Source: Allobacillus halotolerans (lineage in GTDB: Bacteria; Bacillota; Bacilli; Bacillales; Alkalibacillaceae). Taken from it: a stretch of 64,000 bases of DNA. A program made the position numbers and the translations under genes. The stretch covers positions 1 to 64,000 of the forward strand of contig NZ_JAHLZF010000008.1 in the NCBI RefSeq assembly GCF_018967645.1, given 5' to 3'. Positions 1-8,281 of this stretch are shown here, one piece after another. The notes below the pieces were generated by a model that saw nothing but the letters and a program-made list of their open reading frames with translations, was not told the DNA's origin and did not search any database. How positions within the stretch are numbered: position 1 is the first letter of the stretch; each line of letters starts with the position of its first letter.

Positions 1-30
1 AGTGAAGAATTAAATCAAATATTAGTTTAA
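1..30 (+). CDS. C-terminal end of an unidentified protein (cut by window edge)
   Basis: The first 30 bases read as an open frame of nine codons ending in TAA (SEELNQILV-stop). A strong hairpin terminator starts six bases later, which is what one expects at the 3' end of a real plus-strand gene. Too little is present to name the family. The alternative is a chance open frame, but the terminator spacing argues for a gene end. Confidence 0.5.
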   Translation, partial: SEELNQILV

Positions 31-35
31 CTCAC

Positions 36-66
36 AAACCGCACTCAAACTAGAGTGCGGTTTATT
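36..66 (+). terminator. Intrinsic terminator of the upstream plus-strand gene
   Basis: A perfect 11-bp stem (AAACCGCACTC at 36-46 with GAGTGCGGTTT at 53-63) has a six-base loop and is followed by TTTATTT. It lies just after the stop at 30 and just before the first 21-bp repeat array. Confidence 0.8.
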
Positions 67-77
67 TGACGCTTACG

Positions 78-266
78 TTTGTCGAGCGGTTAGAACCGTT
101 TGTTGAGCGGTTCCATGCGTTTGTCGAGCGGTTCCATGCGTTTGTCGAGCGGTTCGACGCGTTTGTTGAGCGGTTCCACGCGTTTGTCGAGCGGTTCCAT
201 GCGTTTGTCGAGCGGTTCGGCGCGTTTGTTGAGCGGTTCCATGCGTTTGTCGAGCGGCTCGACGAC
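78..266. repeat. 21-bp minisatellite, array 1 (nine units)
   Basis: Nine tandem 21-bp units are built on TTTGTCGAGCGGTTCCATGC, with variation mainly at the C/T after TTTGT and in the last six bases. Because 21 is divisible by three, long frames stay open on both strands (heptads such as FVERFHA). These frames have no ribosome-binding site and fill the gap between two convergent terminators, so I read the array as non-coding. The core in reverse complement (AACCGCTCGACAAACG) is the same as that of the array at 40.9 kb. Confidence 0.95.
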
Positions 267-299
267 CAGCTAAGTGTCGATAAAAAACCAGTCAAACAG

Positions 300-331
300 A
301 AAAACCCGAGCGATTTAATCGTTCGGGTTTA
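300..331 (-). terminator. Intrinsic terminator of the carboxypeptidase gene
   Basis: A 14-bp stem with one G-U pair (AAACCCGAGCGATT at 302-315 with AATCGTTCGGGTTT at 317-330) is followed on the minus strand by a T-rich run. The hairpin and the flank CCAGTCAAACA are nearly repeated in the terminator downstream of murG at 23.16 kb. Confidence 0.85.
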
Positions 332-335
332 TGGC

Positions 336-1109
336 TTATTCAACTAAACCAAAAAATTTCTCAATCGTTTCACTTTGTTCATGGATGCTTGTTGCGATCT
401 CTTGACCAACGTATCGTAAATGCCACGGTTCATAATTGTATCCAGTAATATCACTCTTTCCTTTCGGATAACGGATCACAAAGCCGTGTTCATGCGCATT
501 TTCAGCAACCCATTGTCCTTCAGGAGTTTCTTCAAATGCTTCAACTAAGTCAAACGCAACGGAAGCTGTAGACACATCCATCGCAAGTCCTGTTTGATGT
601 TCGCTGTGTCCTGGCTTCGCAGAATACTGATCGGCATACTCTTTTCCGTTAACTTCGACACTGCGGTTATACAGATACTCTTGCGTTTCATATCTGCGGT
701 AACCCGAGACGGCCACTAATTCAATTCCGTCATCTTCAGCAGCTTCAAATAATTTTTCTAAAGCTAACGCTGCAGGCTCTCGTAAATGCTTCCGCTCTTG
801 ATTGACCGCTTGAAAGGCAACATCTGGTATCATCAAGTCTGGCGGTTCATATCCTTCTGGAAGTTTGCGCTCTTTATTCACGATGACTTGTACGGATTCT
901 GGTTCACCGACGACAGTGACACCATCCGAATTCACTTCACCCGAAACCGCTTCTGCATAATTCAATCCACTAATTGTGATTTTTTCTTTCTCGAACTGTT
1001 CTGTTTGCAACTCACTCAATGAATTTGCAGTTTTATCTTCGTTCATCGAACAACCTGCAAATAATAGTGCAAATAGAGATATAACGACCATTATGTAACC
1101 AAATCTCAT
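336..1109 (-). CDS. Lipoprotein D,D/L,D-carboxypeptidase, VanY/LdcB (YodJ-like) family
   Basis: The product is a 257-residue lipoprotein that should trim peptidoglycan stem peptides outside the membrane. The N-terminus is a lipoprotein signal with lipobox LFAGC (Cys20), followed by about 60 variable residues. The M15 zinc-peptidase core covers roughly residues 100-240. The zinc motifs are visible: GHSEHQTGLAMD (SxHxxGxAxD) and EPWHLRYVG (ExxHxR). Size, lipobox and motifs match B. subtilis YodJ and LdcB-type enzymes; whether the substrate is a D,D- or L,D-bond cannot be told from sequence. It stands alone, with a terminator right after the stop. Confidence 0.88.
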   Translation of the reverse strand: MRFGYIMVVISLFALLFAGCSMNEDKTANSLSELQTEQFEKEKITISGLNYAEAVSGEVNSDGVTVVGEPESVQVIVNKERKLPEGYEPPDLMIPDVAFQAVNQERKHLREPAALALEKLFEAAEDDGIELVAVSGYRRYETQEYLYNRSVEVNGKEYADQYSAKPGHSEHQTGLAMDVSTASVAFDLVEAFEETPEGQWVAENAHEHGFVIRYPKGKSDITGYNYEPWHLRYVGQEIATSIHEQSETIEKFFGLVE

Positions 1110-1155
1110 GTTGTACCCTCTTTACTAATCAAATTTAATTCTTTTTTATTGTAAC

Positions 1156-1185
1156 AAAAAAAGCTACTCGAAAGTAGCTTTTTTC
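1156..1185 (-). terminator. Bidirectional-looking terminator
   Basis: Stem GCTACT/AGTAGC (1163-1168, 1173-1178) is flanked by A6 and T6 runs, so it can act on both strands. It most likely ends nothing upstream on plus and separates the carboxypeptidase gene from the IDEAL-domain gene. Confidence 0.55.
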
Positions 1186-1192
1186 GTGAGTC

Positions 1193-1444
1193 TTATTCAT
1201 GAATGACATAGACTGCATACTGTTTACTCAATCGGTAAAATTCTTCTTCATTCTGACTGTCAATCGCAGCGTCAATTCGTTTTTCCAAATACTCTTTATT
1301 CCATTGATAAATTGCTTCATCCAAAATTAACCTTGCTGCTAATTTAATCTCATAATTCATGTCTTTCCTTGCCATTATCGGTAAGTGTCCATTGGAAAAA
1401 TGTAAACGTGATAGTTTATAGGAGCTAAATTGCTTTTTCATCAT
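1193..1444 (-). CDS. IDEAL-domain protein
   Basis: This is an 83-residue soluble protein. The C-terminal half (about residues 35-75) carries the IDEAL-type helix pattern ILDEAIYQWNKEYLEKRIDA followed by EEFYRLSKQY. The same module occurs at the C-terminus of YpiB-type proteins and as short free-standing proteins in Bacillales. Biochemical function is unknown. The start is well supported by an AAGGGGGC site seven bases upstream of two consecutive ATG codons; the first is used here. No neighbour on the same strand is close enough to suggest an operon. Confidence 0.8.
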   Translation of the reverse strand: MMKKQFSSYKLSRLHFSNGHLPIMARKDMNYEIKLAARLILDEAIYQWNKEYLEKRIDAAIDSQNEEEFYRLSKQYAVYVIHE

Positions 1445-1532
1445 GGTAATGCCCCCTTATCTCCTTTTTAATAGTTTACCCCAAAAACCACATGAATTGC
1501 AATAATTTTCTGACTATAACAAGTTTGAAAAA

Positions 1533-1559
1533 TCCCTGGCAATTCCATATTGCCAGGGA
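1533..1559 (-). terminator. Probable terminator downstream of wrbA
   Basis: A perfect 10-bp stem (TCCCTGGCAA with TTGCCAGGGA) has a seven-base loop and is followed on the minus strand by ATTTTTC. It lies about 120 bases after the wrbA stop. Confidence 0.6.
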
Positions 1560-1677
1560 AAAGTCCTCTGTTGGGAGAGAGGTGTATAATGAACTTCGCC
1601 ATTGCGAAAGGTTCATCTAAGCTGTATATCATATTCATTAGGATGATCTTCCCTGTTTATGGGGGTCATTCAAAACT

Positions 1678-2274
1678 TTATGAATGAATTTGTTTTGTAA
1701 TAGTATACGCTCTTTTCGCTTGATGTTTCACAGCTTTTTCAACATCATCTTGGAGATTTCCTTCTCCATCCACTGTCGAGCTTGTGCCATAAGGGTTTCC
1801 ACCAGCTGCGAAAACTTCTTCAGCGGAGTAACCTGGCGTTACAACAATCGCTCCCCAATGGAACATCGATGTATAAAGTGCCGTTAATGTTTGCTCCTGT
1901 CCACCATGTGGATTTTGAGCAGATGTCATTGCAGTTACGACTTTATTCACCAATTTTCCTTGAGCCCAAAGTCCTCCAGCTTCATCAAGTAATTGTTTAA
2001 CTTGAGCAGGCACATTTCCGAAACGTGTTGGTACACTGAAAACAAATCCGTCTGCCCAATCAAGATCGTCTGTACTCGCCTCTGGGACATCCTTGGTTTC
2101 TTCGTAATGTTTCTTCCAATTTGGATTACTTTCAATTGCTTCCATCGGTGCTGTTTCGCGAACTTTAAGTAATTTCACTTCTGCACCAGCTTCTTTTAAA
2201 GCTTCTTCAGCCCACTGTGCCAGTTGATAGTTAGCACCCGTGGAACTATAATAAATTACTGCAATTTTTGCCAT
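1678..2274 (-). CDS. wrbA: NAD(P)H:quinone oxidoreductase WrbA
   Basis: This 198-residue flavodoxin-fold enzyme should carry out two-electron reduction of quinones with NAD(P)H, using FMN. The N-terminal phosphate loop YYSSTGANYQLA is followed by the family-typical segments SVPTRFGNVPAQ (about residue 80), TSAQNPHGGQEQT and MFHWGAIVVTPGY. The length equals the usual WrbA length, and the start has an AAGGAG-type site. It is monocistronic between two hairpins. In related bacteria such enzymes belong to quinone and electrophile stress responses; no operator was recognised here. Confidence 0.95.
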   Translation of the reverse strand: MAKIAVIYYSSTGANYQLAQWAEEALKEAGAEVKLLKVRETAPMEAIESNPNWKKHYEETKDVPEASTDDLDWADGFVFSVPTRFGNVPAQVKQLLDEAGGLWAQGKLVNKVVTAMTSAQNPHGGQEQTLTALYTSMFHWGAIVVTPGYSAEEVFAAGGNPYGTSSTVDGEGNLQDDVEKAVKHQAKRAYTITKQIHS

Positions 2275-2317
2275 AAGGAAAAACTCCTTCCAGTACTTTT
2301 CTTCTCAAATAAAGCCT

Positions 2318-2352
2318 TCCCCGGAAACCGTTGGATTAAACGGATTCCAGGG
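2318..2352 (-). terminator. Possible terminator of azlCD
   Basis: An interrupted stem (CCC-GGAA-CCGTT against AACGG-TTCC-GGG) lies between azlD and wrbA. On the minus strand it is followed by a weak T-rich run (CTTTATTTG), so termination is uncertain. Confidence 0.4.
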
Positions 2353-2392
2353 AATCTTTATCTCAAGATATGAAAGGATAAAAAATAACTGA

Positions 2393-2686
2393 TTAGATGG
2401 TCAATAAATAAACGGTAACAATCGCACCAACGACTGAAAAAATAACGTTCACATTTAACAGTGCAATCGCAGCTGCTACAAGACCTCCTGTAATTCCGAT
2501 CCACGGAGCATCTTCAATGACAGTCATGATTCCTGGAAAAATCAATGCGCCTAGCGCAGCAAAAGGGATTGCATTCAGCCATTTATTTAGCCATGGCTTT
2601 AACGCAAGTCGGTCCATAATGAATGCTGGTATGAAGCGTGGTACCATAGTCACAATCGCCATACCGAGTATCGTCAGCATAGTCAT
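2393..2686 (-). CDS. azlD: AzlD-family small subunit of branched-chain amino acid exporter
   Basis: A 97-residue protein with three to four hydrophobic segments and the N-terminal MVPRFIPAFI pattern typical of AzlD. It pairs with AzlC to form an exporter for branched-chain amino acids and analogues (azaleucine resistance in B. subtilis). Its ATG overlaps the azlC stop (ATGA arrangement), which implies translational coupling. The LrpC/AzlB-type regulator found next to azlCD in B. subtilis is absent here. Confidence 0.9.
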   Translation of the reverse strand: MTMLTILGMAIVTMVPRFIPAFIMDRLALKPWLNKWLNAIPFAALGALIFPGIMTVIEDAPWIGITGGLVAAAIALLNVNVIFSVVGAIVTVYLLTI

Positions 2687-3417
2687 TGTGCATCATCCTC
2701 CTCCATCATTGGTATCGCAATTAAGCTGCCAACAACTGTAGCGAGAACAATCGCCCAACCTGTTTCAAGACCGACGAACTCACTGAACATATAATTAAGC
2801 AACATACTGACCACTGCAACTACACCAATTCGCCATTCTTTTTTGACGGAAGGAGCCAACAAGCCAATAAACATGGCATATAACGCAATGCCCATACTGT
2901 CACTCAGTTGCTTAGGGATGATCTCACCCAAAAGTGCCCCTGCAAAACTACCCGCAACCCAAGAAAAATAGGCCGTCAGAATTAAGGCTAAATAAAAAAA
3001 CTTACTATTTTCTTTATGCGCCTCTTTTTTATGTAATGCGGAAACAGCAAAGGTTTCATCCGTCAATCCGAGCGAAAGACCGAATTTCCACGGTACAGAA
3101 TAATGCTTTAGTTGGTTCATGAATGACATACTCATAATAAAATGCCTGAAATTCAAAACGAAAGTAGCCACGACGATTTGTAAAAACAATGCGCCTTGAG
3201 CTATCATATTCGCTGCCATAAACTGAGCTGCTCCTGCGAAAACAAGTACACTCATCATTGTTGTTTCAAAAATCGTCAATCCTGACTGGCTTGCTAGCAC
3301 ACCATAAGCGATAGCGATCGGCATATAACCGAGAAAAATAGGCATTCCTGCAACAGATCCTTGCTTAAATGCTGTGCCAATGGATTGTTGTGTTTGAACG
3401 ACTGCTTCTTCTTTCAC
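2683..3417 (-). CDS. azlC: AzlC-family branched-chain amino acid exporter, large subunit
   Basis: With the start used here the product has 244 residues. I chose the GTG at 3417 because GGGGGAG lies five bases upstream; the longer frame to 3483 has no such site and overlaps the preceding gene. The protein has an amphipathic N-terminus and six or more membrane segments, with the family segments GYMPIAIAYGVLA and NFRHFIMSMS. It works with AzlD. It follows the cobalamin-binding gene by only 25 bases, so the three may share a transcript. Confidence 0.92.
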   Translation of the reverse strand: MKEEAVVQTQQSIGTAFKQGSVAGMPIFLGYMPIAIAYGVLASQSGLTIFETTMMSVLVFAGAAQFMAANMIAQGALFLQIVVATFVLNFRHFIMSMSFMNQLKHYSVPWKFGLSLGLTDETFAVSALHKKEAHKENSKFFYLALILTAYFSWVAGSFAGALLGEIIPKQLSDSMGIALYAMFIGLLAPSVKKEWRIGVVAVVSMLLNYMFSEFVGLETGWAIVLATVVGSLIAIPMMEEDDAQ

Positions 3418-3442
3418 TAGGTCTCCCCCTATTTTCTTACAA

Positions 3443-4228
3443 TTAATCTGTGCCGAATATTTCCGGATGGAGTATTGGGGCAAGTTTTTTTAACCCTTCC
3501 AATAATCTTGGAGAAGGGCGACAATACAAGTGTTCTTCAAGAACATGAATACGGTCTTGTTGAATCGCTTCAAGTTGATTGGCACCTTTCCGCTTCTTAA
3601 TAATTTTTGGATTCATTTTAGCTTCTTGAACACCAACCCACACCATACAAATATCATCTGGATCTTTCTCTAGCACTTCTTCCCATTCAACTTGGATGCT
3701 GGCATCAGCATAGCTAGAGAATACGTTTTCTGCACCTGCCAATTCACTAATATAACTTAACCAATTTTTACGACCCGGTGTAAAAATCGGTTTTGGCCAC
3801 CATTCCCAGTAAATTCGTTTTTTCTTCGGCACTTCACGTGCTTTTTCTTTGTAAAAATTAATTGTTTCATGATAATGATTGTATACGCGTTGAGCCCGGT
3901 CTTCATACCCGGTCAACTTTCCCACTGTCAAAATATCTTCTCCAATTTCATTCAATGAATTTGGATCTAAAATAACATAAGGAAGATTTCGTTCTTTTAA
4001 TCCTTCTATATTTTTCTCCATACCTGGAACACTTAAAGAAGCTAACACCAAATCCGGCTGTAATCGTTCCACTGCATCCATATCGACACTCAAATCACGC
4101 CCTACTTTCGGAAGCTCATTCACCGCTTCCGGCCAATCAGAATCATCGTCCACACCGACCACTAAATCCATTAAATCCAAATAGGCCATAATTTCGGTGT
4201 TGCTCGGACAAATAGATACGATGCGCAT
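3443..4228 (-). CDS. Cobalamin-binding protein, BtuF-like fold without signal peptide
   Basis: The ATG at 4228 is preceded by TGGAGGGATG, giving 261 residues; the frame extends further upstream but without a ribosome site. The type III periplasmic-binding fold is recognisable from MRIVSICPSNTEI, PDLVLASLSVPG and the C-terminal RPSPRLLEGLKKLAPILHP. There is no signal peptide or lipobox, so the protein is predicted cytoplasmic, unlike ordinary BtuF. Such proteins are annotated as cobalamin-binding in Bacilli, but the ligand is not proven. No corrinoid ABC transporter genes or cobalamin riboswitch accompany it. Confidence 0.75.
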   Translation of the reverse strand: MRIVSICPSNTEIMAYLDLMDLVVGVDDDSDWPEAVNELPKVGRDLSVDMDAVERLQPDLVLASLSVPGMEKNIEGLKERNLPYVILDPNSLNEIGEDILTVGKLTGYEDRAQRVYNHYHETINFYKEKAREVPKKKRIYWEWWPKPIFTPGRKNWLSYISELAGAENVFSSYADASIQVEWEEVLEKDPDDICMVWVGVQEAKMNPKIIKKRKGANQLEAIQQDRIHVLEEHLYCRPSPRLLEGLKKLAPILHPEIFGTD

Positions 4229-4255
4229 GTTTTCATCCCTCCAGTAAATAAAAAG

Positions 4256-4280
4256 AAAAGACTGCTCCACACAGTCTTCA
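4256..4280 (-). terminator. Probable terminator of the chemoreceptor gene
   Basis: Stem AAGACTG/CAGTCTT (4258-4264, 4272-4278) is followed on the minus strand by TTTCTTTTTATTT. It sits between the chemoreceptor stop at 4295 and the next gene's ribosome site. Confidence 0.55.
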
Positions 4281-4294
4281 AATGTATTCATCTA

Positions 4295-6049
4295 TTATAA
4301 ACGAAATTTTTCTACTTTTCTATTTAATTCTCCAGCCAATTGATTTAAGTCGTTAGCAATCGTCGAAATTCCGTCCATTGAATGACTCGCTTGCTCAACG
4401 GAAGCCGCCGTTTCTTCGATCCCTGAAGCTGATTCTTCTGAAATGGAAGCAATTTCTTCCACTGAACCACTCATGTTCACACTTTCGTTTAAGACATCCT
4501 GTAGATTAGAAGTAATTTCTTGAATTTGTTGGCTCATCTGTGTAATGGCTTCATCAATTCCTTTGAATGTTTCTTGTGTAGAATGAATTTGTTTTGTTCC
4601 CTCCGTTACCTCTTTATATCCTGATTGCAACGATTCTGAGACAACGTTCGATTCTTTTTGGATGTTAGAAACGATTGATGTAATGTCACTGACTGAGTTT
4701 CCTACTTGTTCCGCAAGCTTTCTCACTTCATCTGCTACAACAGCAAATCCTTTACCATGCTCTCCCGCACGAGCCGCTTCAATTGCTGCATTTAATGCGA
4801 GTAAGTTCGTTTGGTCGGCAATATCTTTGATCACCTCAACCAACTGAGAGATTTCACCGGATTGTTTAGCAAGCCCGTTCACCTTAGTGACAGAATCTTC
4901 AACAATCGCATGAATTCGATTCATTTGAGCTACCGAGTCTGCCATTTTTTCCCTACCTGATACAGATAAGCGCATCACTTTTTCCGAGGTAGACGACATC
5001 TGCTCGCTATTTTCAACCGAATGGTTCATTCGCCCAACTAACTTTTCTGTCAGCTCAGATATTTGTGAAGCACTTTCAGCTTGTGTTTCCGAACCGGAGG
5101 ATAATTCTTCCATAGTTGAGGCGATTTGTTCGCTACCTTCTTTTAAAGACTCAGCTGCATGCTTCAATTCATCGGATTGACTGGTAATCGATTGGTTCGA
5201 GAAATTGACGTCATGAATGATTCCATGCAAACTCGCTTTCATCGAATTAATGGATTGAGCCAAATCGGCAATCTCATCTTTTCCTTTTACAGAAACATCT
5301 GTAACACTTAGGTTCCCTTTTGCCACTTCATTAGCAACAACCTGTACAGCATGTATATTTTTACGAATTCGTCGATTAACGACTATCAACAACAGAACAG
5401 CCATCATAACGGCTAAAACAATTCCGATCATTAGTGCGAGTTGCATTTGTTGAAACGAAGAACTCATTTCATTTTTTGACTGTTCAAATTCAGCTTGAAC
5501 CGACTCTGTTAATTGGGTGAGTAGTCCGACTGCATCTCGGCTTATGATCGTGGCTTTCATCCGGCTCGAAATGGCATCCTCCTCGTTTCGTCCTTCTACA
5601 TTAGGGATAATTTCTTCCTCAACTATTGCATTGATCTCTTGATTAATCGTCACTACTTGCGTTAACAAAGTCTCTTGCTCTTCATCTAAGTATTGGCGTA
5701 CATTTTCTTCTATGTTTTGAAAGGTTTGGTTTAATTCTTCATATTGACTGACATAGTCATTTGTTTTAAAGGTAATATAATCTCCAAGCAATCCATTTTT
5801 CGCCCGAAAAGCAGATTCCATGTTACCGATATCGATTGCGACACTTGTTTTTGTCTCTTGCTCATTCAGTTTTGTTTCGGATTGAGAAGAGAGTATGTAA
5901 ACAATTCCGGAAGCAACGACGAAAAAGAGCATAATCGTAATCACAATCCATGCATACTTTGCGCCGAGTGAAATCCCCCTTGTTTTAACTGGTTTCTTCT
6001 TTGATTTTTTGTAAGGTAGTCCCCTGTTCTTTTTTTGTTTTTCCACCAA
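4295..6049 (-). CDS. Methyl-accepting chemotaxis protein
   Basis: A 584-residue chemoreceptor. A lysine-rich cytoplasmic start is followed by a first membrane helix (about 29-51), an extracytoplasmic helical sensor of roughly 150 residues, and a second helix (about 203-226). A HAMP linker and a long coiled-coil signalling domain follow. The hairpin tip that contacts CheA/CheW is intact ([19 protein letters not shown] and [14 protein letters not shown]). The sensor is acidic and mostly alpha-helical, resembling four-helix-bundle ligand domains; no ligand can be assigned. The gene stands alone with its own terminator. Confidence 0.95.
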   Translation of the reverse strand: MVEKQKKNRGLPYKKSKKKPVKTRGISLGAKYAWIVITIMLFFVVASGIVYILSSQSETKLNEQETKTSVAIDIGNMESAFRAKNGLLGDYITFKTNDYVSQYEELNQTFQNIEENVRQYLDEEQETLLTQVVTINQEINAIVEEEIIPNVEGRNEEDAISSRMKATIISRDAVGLLTQLTESVQAEFEQSKNEMSSSFQQMQLALMIGIVLAVMMAVLLLIVVNRRIRKNIHAVQVVANEVAKGNLSVTDVSVKGKDEIADLAQSINSMKASLHGIIHDVNFSNQSITSQSDELKHAAESLKEGSEQIASTMEELSSGSETQAESASQISELTEKLVGRMNHSVENSEQMSSTSEKVMRLSVSGREKMADSVAQMNRIHAIVEDSVTKVNGLAKQSGEISQLVEVIKDIADQTNLLALNAAIEAARAGEHGKGFAVVADEVRKLAEQVGNSVSDITSIVSNIQKESNVVSESLQSGYKEVTEGTKQIHSTQETFKGIDEAITQMSQQIQEITSNLQDVLNESVNMSGSVEEIASISEESASGIEETAASVEQASHSMDGISTIANDLNQLAGELNRKVEKFRL

Positions 6050-6070
6050 TCTCCCCTACTTTCTAAATCG

Positions 6071-7075
6071 TTATTTCTCTGGCTTGATATAAACTCTCCC
6101 GCCCCAAAGAGTTTGTAACTGTTGACGGATTTCTTGAAAGGAAGCTTTGTTATGTATGTCTTGTGCTTGATAGTAAACCGTCAGTTCTCTCGTTTTCTCC
6201 GTTTTTAAGCGGTCTACCTTTAATATCGGATAGAGGTTGAGATTTGATAGGTTAATTAAAAATTTTTTTACTATTTCATAATCTCGTAGCTTTTTTTCAT
6301 TCGTAAACATTACCGCAATGTTTTCATCATGATGGATTGTTTGCGTGTACGCTCGATGAATCAAGTCTGCATCGTTAAATGTCTCGATGGCTTGATTGAT
6401 TTCCGGTTCAGTCAATTGCTGCAAGAGGGTCCTTCCTAAATCCTGTAGTCGTATACCTGTCGGCCGCCTTTTCATTTGATTAAATAATAAAGCTCCTTCA
6501 ATTGCTTCCTTTTTCGACAACACATTTGCCATAATTTCCATTTGTTTTAAGCTTGCCCAACCTTCGCGCAAGAGAGATGTTGAATGTTGTATGTATTGCT
6601 GACGAAATCGTTTTTTTATGATTTGTCCCAAATCTCTTTGCCACGGAAACAATTTGTTATTCGTTTCTAATATGTATGTGTATAAGTTGTCCGGCTTTTG
6701 TAAGGTTGTAAAACGAATTGCCTCAAACGCCTTGATCAATCGGTTGACATCGTCTGTTTCATATATTTCTCGATAAGATTGGATGGCTTGACCTACAGGG
6801 TGGGGATATTTTTTTGTATATTGATTTCTTCTATAAAAATCAGCATAGACCATTCCTCGAATAATCGCCAGTTTTTTTTCACTATTATTCAAATATTTCG
6901 ACACCATTATAATCAACTGGCCTTGTTCACCTATGGTTACGGTGCTCGGTAGTTGATTTTCTCCATATAGCGAGGAATATGTCGCTGGAAGTTCATTCAC
7001 ATAGGTAAGATCGATCTGGTCAACTTGTAGACCTAGATCTATGCTTACCGATTGGATTTGCGAAAAATCGTTCAC
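6071..7075 (-). CDS. Short, divergent SpoVR-family protein
   Basis: The GTG at 7075 has AAAGGGAGG nine bases upstream, giving 334 residues, well below the roughly 470-510 of ordinary SpoVR. The hallmark HSTSLLREGWASLKQMEIM (about 160-180) corresponds to the family's H-x(6)-EGWAS motif. Upstream, KLFPWQRDLGQIIKKR resembles the conserved 'PWQR' region. SpoVR proteins act with the PrkA kinase and a DUF444 protein; in B. subtilis SpoVR is needed for spore cortex formation. Reduced relatives of both partners are encoded elsewhere in this window (25998-26753, 37503-39149). The assignment rests on motifs; the N-terminal domain is too diverged for me to align. Confidence 0.72.
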   Translation of the reverse strand: MNDFSQIQSVSIDLGLQVDQIDLTYVNELPATYSSLYGENQLPSTVTIGEQGQLIIMVSKYLNNSEKKLAIIRGMVYADFYRRNQYTKKYPHPVGQAIQSYREIYETDDVNRLIKAFEAIRFTTLQKPDNLYTYILETNNKLFPWQRDLGQIIKKRFRQQYIQHSTSLLREGWASLKQMEIMANVLSKKEAIEGALLFNQMKRRPTGIRLQDLGRTLLQQLTEPEINQAIETFNDADLIHRAYTQTIHHDENIAVMFTNEKKLRDYEIVKKFLINLSNLNLYPILKVDRLKTEKTRELTVYYQAQDIHNKASFQEIRQQLQTLWGGRVYIKPEK

Positions 7076-7208
7076 TGAAACTCGCCTCCCTTTTGTTACA
7101 TTTATATGAGCGTGTGTACACGTAAAATCAATTCTAAGCATTTTTTAAAAATAAGACTCTGTTAAAATCCATGATTGAACTTGTGATTTCACGATTGGTT
7201 TCTCCATG

Positions 7209-7461
7209 ATTTTTCGATGGCTTTGCGCAATTTTTCGATGGCTTCGTTTGATTTTTCGGCGGCTTCACTCGACTTTTCGACGGCTCCACGCGTTTTTTCG
7301 ACGGCTTCGCTCGGTGTTTCGACGGCTTCACTCGACTTTTCGATGGGTTCGCGCTGTTTTTCGACGGCTCCACTCGACTTTTCGACGGCTTCGCTCGGTG
7401 TTTCGACGGCTTCGCACATTTTTTCGACGGCTCCGCTCGGTTTTTCGACGGCTTCGCTCGA
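7209..7461. repeat. 21-bp minisatellite, array 2 (about twelve units)
   Basis: Twelve tandem 21-bp units are built on TTTTTCGACGGCTTCGCTCGG, with two or three alternating sequence variants and a rough higher-order pattern. It lies between the upstream region of the SpoVR-like gene and the terminator of the YhcN/YlaJ gene. All frames through it lack ribosome sites. The TTTnTCGA core relates it to arrays 1 and 3, and the whole unit is close to array 4. Confidence 0.93.
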
Positions 7462-7479
7462 ACCTTTAACAGAGCCAAA

Positions 7480-7516
7480 AATAAAAAAGAAACCAGCATT
7501 GCGCGAGCTGATTTCT
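7480..7516 (-). terminator. Intrinsic terminator of the YhcN/YlaJ-family gene
   Basis: Stem GAAACCAGC/GCTGATTTC (7489-7497, 7507-7515; one G-U pair) is followed on the minus strand by TTTTTTATTTTTGG. It lies 15 bases after the stop at 7530 and immediately precedes repeat array 2. Confidence 0.75.
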
Positions 7517-7529
7517 TTCTTCGATATGG

Positions 7530-8147
7530 TTAGTTACTATTTTCATGATCTGGAAAAACACGTCGAATCATATCATTCATTTCTTCGAATAATCCTTCGA
7601 CCGGTTCACCATTGTCAATACTTTCGGCGTAATCATTCAAAGATCCTGCGAAATCAGGATTCGCTGTAATATACACATCGTCAACCCGATTACTGGATGT
7701 TTGAACAATATCCGTAATTTGATCGTTTAATTGTTGTCCGACATCATTTTCGTTTCCATCGGTGTTCTGATTACTCCCTAAATCAACCGCAACATAAGCG
7801 TTTTGACCATCCGTCATGACGTTTGCATCCTCAACACCATCGACATTATTAACAATCCGTTCAGCAATTCCCTCGGCCATCTCAAAGTTATCTTGCTGAT
7901 TCCCAATACCAAAATCATCATCATTGGCATCGGTCCCTCGATGTATTCTGTCTTGGACACCATTTCCGTTTCTGCTATTGTTCATTTGAAACCCTTGACC
8001 TCGGCCATCCTGGTTGTTTGTATCATTATACCTTGTTTGTTCATAATTCGTTTGGCCGTCTTCATTCCCCATTCCAGTGTCATCTGTCTGACAAGCTGCA
8101 AGCAACATGACAATGGCGAAGAATGCCGCCATCAAATAGATACGCAT
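7530..8147 (-). CDS. YhcN/YlaJ-family sporulation lipoprotein
   Basis: A 205-residue lipoprotein starting at the ATG at 8147, seven bases after AAAGGAGGAG. An upstream in-frame ATG overlaps that ribosome site and is rejected. A signal with lipobox LLAAC is followed by an Asn/Asp/Gly-rich segment of about 65 residues. The YhcN/YlaJ domain follows (AEGIAERIVNNVDGVEDANV, then NAYVAVDLG). These proteins are made in the forespore and found in the spore coat or inner membrane; exact function is unknown. A sigma-G/F-type promoter lies directly upstream (8181-8209), consistent with forespore expression. Confidence 0.88.
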   Translation of the reverse strand: MRIYLMAAFFAIVMLLAACQTDDTGMGNEDGQTNYEQTRYNDTNNQDGRGQGFQMNNSRNGNGVQDRIHRGTDANDDDFGIGNQQDNFEMAEGIAERIVNNVDGVEDANVMTDGQNAYVAVDLGSNQNTDGNENDVGQQLNDQITDIVQTSSNRVDDVYITANPDFAGSLNDYAESIDNGEPVEGLFEEMNDMIRRVFPDHENSN

Positions 8148-8180
8148 AATAAAAACTCCTCCTTTCACGATATTACTCGT

Positions 8181-8209
8181 TAGTATGGAGTGAAAAGGAG
8201 GAAATATGC
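8181..8209 (-). promoter_or_regulatory. Sigma-G/sigma-F-type forespore promoter
   Basis: On the minus strand the sequence is GCATA, 17 bases, CATACTA. This matches the forespore consensus (-35 GHATR, -10 CATACTA) at the expected spacing. It lies 34 bases upstream of the lipoprotein start. Confidence 0.65.
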
Positions 8210-8281
8210 TTGATAGACGTTTTCCAATATCTTCTAATGTTCAGTTAGAGACCCTATACTGCGCTGCGTGTGTACTCCTTA

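Noticed and set aside
62-347. Long frames on both strands giving FVERFHA or NRSTNAW heptads
   Set aside because: They are products of a 21-bp tandem repeat that leaves frames open; no ribosome site, no promoter, position between convergent terminators.
4229-4294. Cobalamin riboswitch before the cobalamin-binding gene
   Set aside because: The space is too small and holds only a simple terminator hairpin.
7134-7669. Frames on both strands over array 2 (KPSKNRA, FRRLHST, FSTASLD types)
   Set aside because: Same reason: repeat-driven open frames without start signals, in several frames at once.
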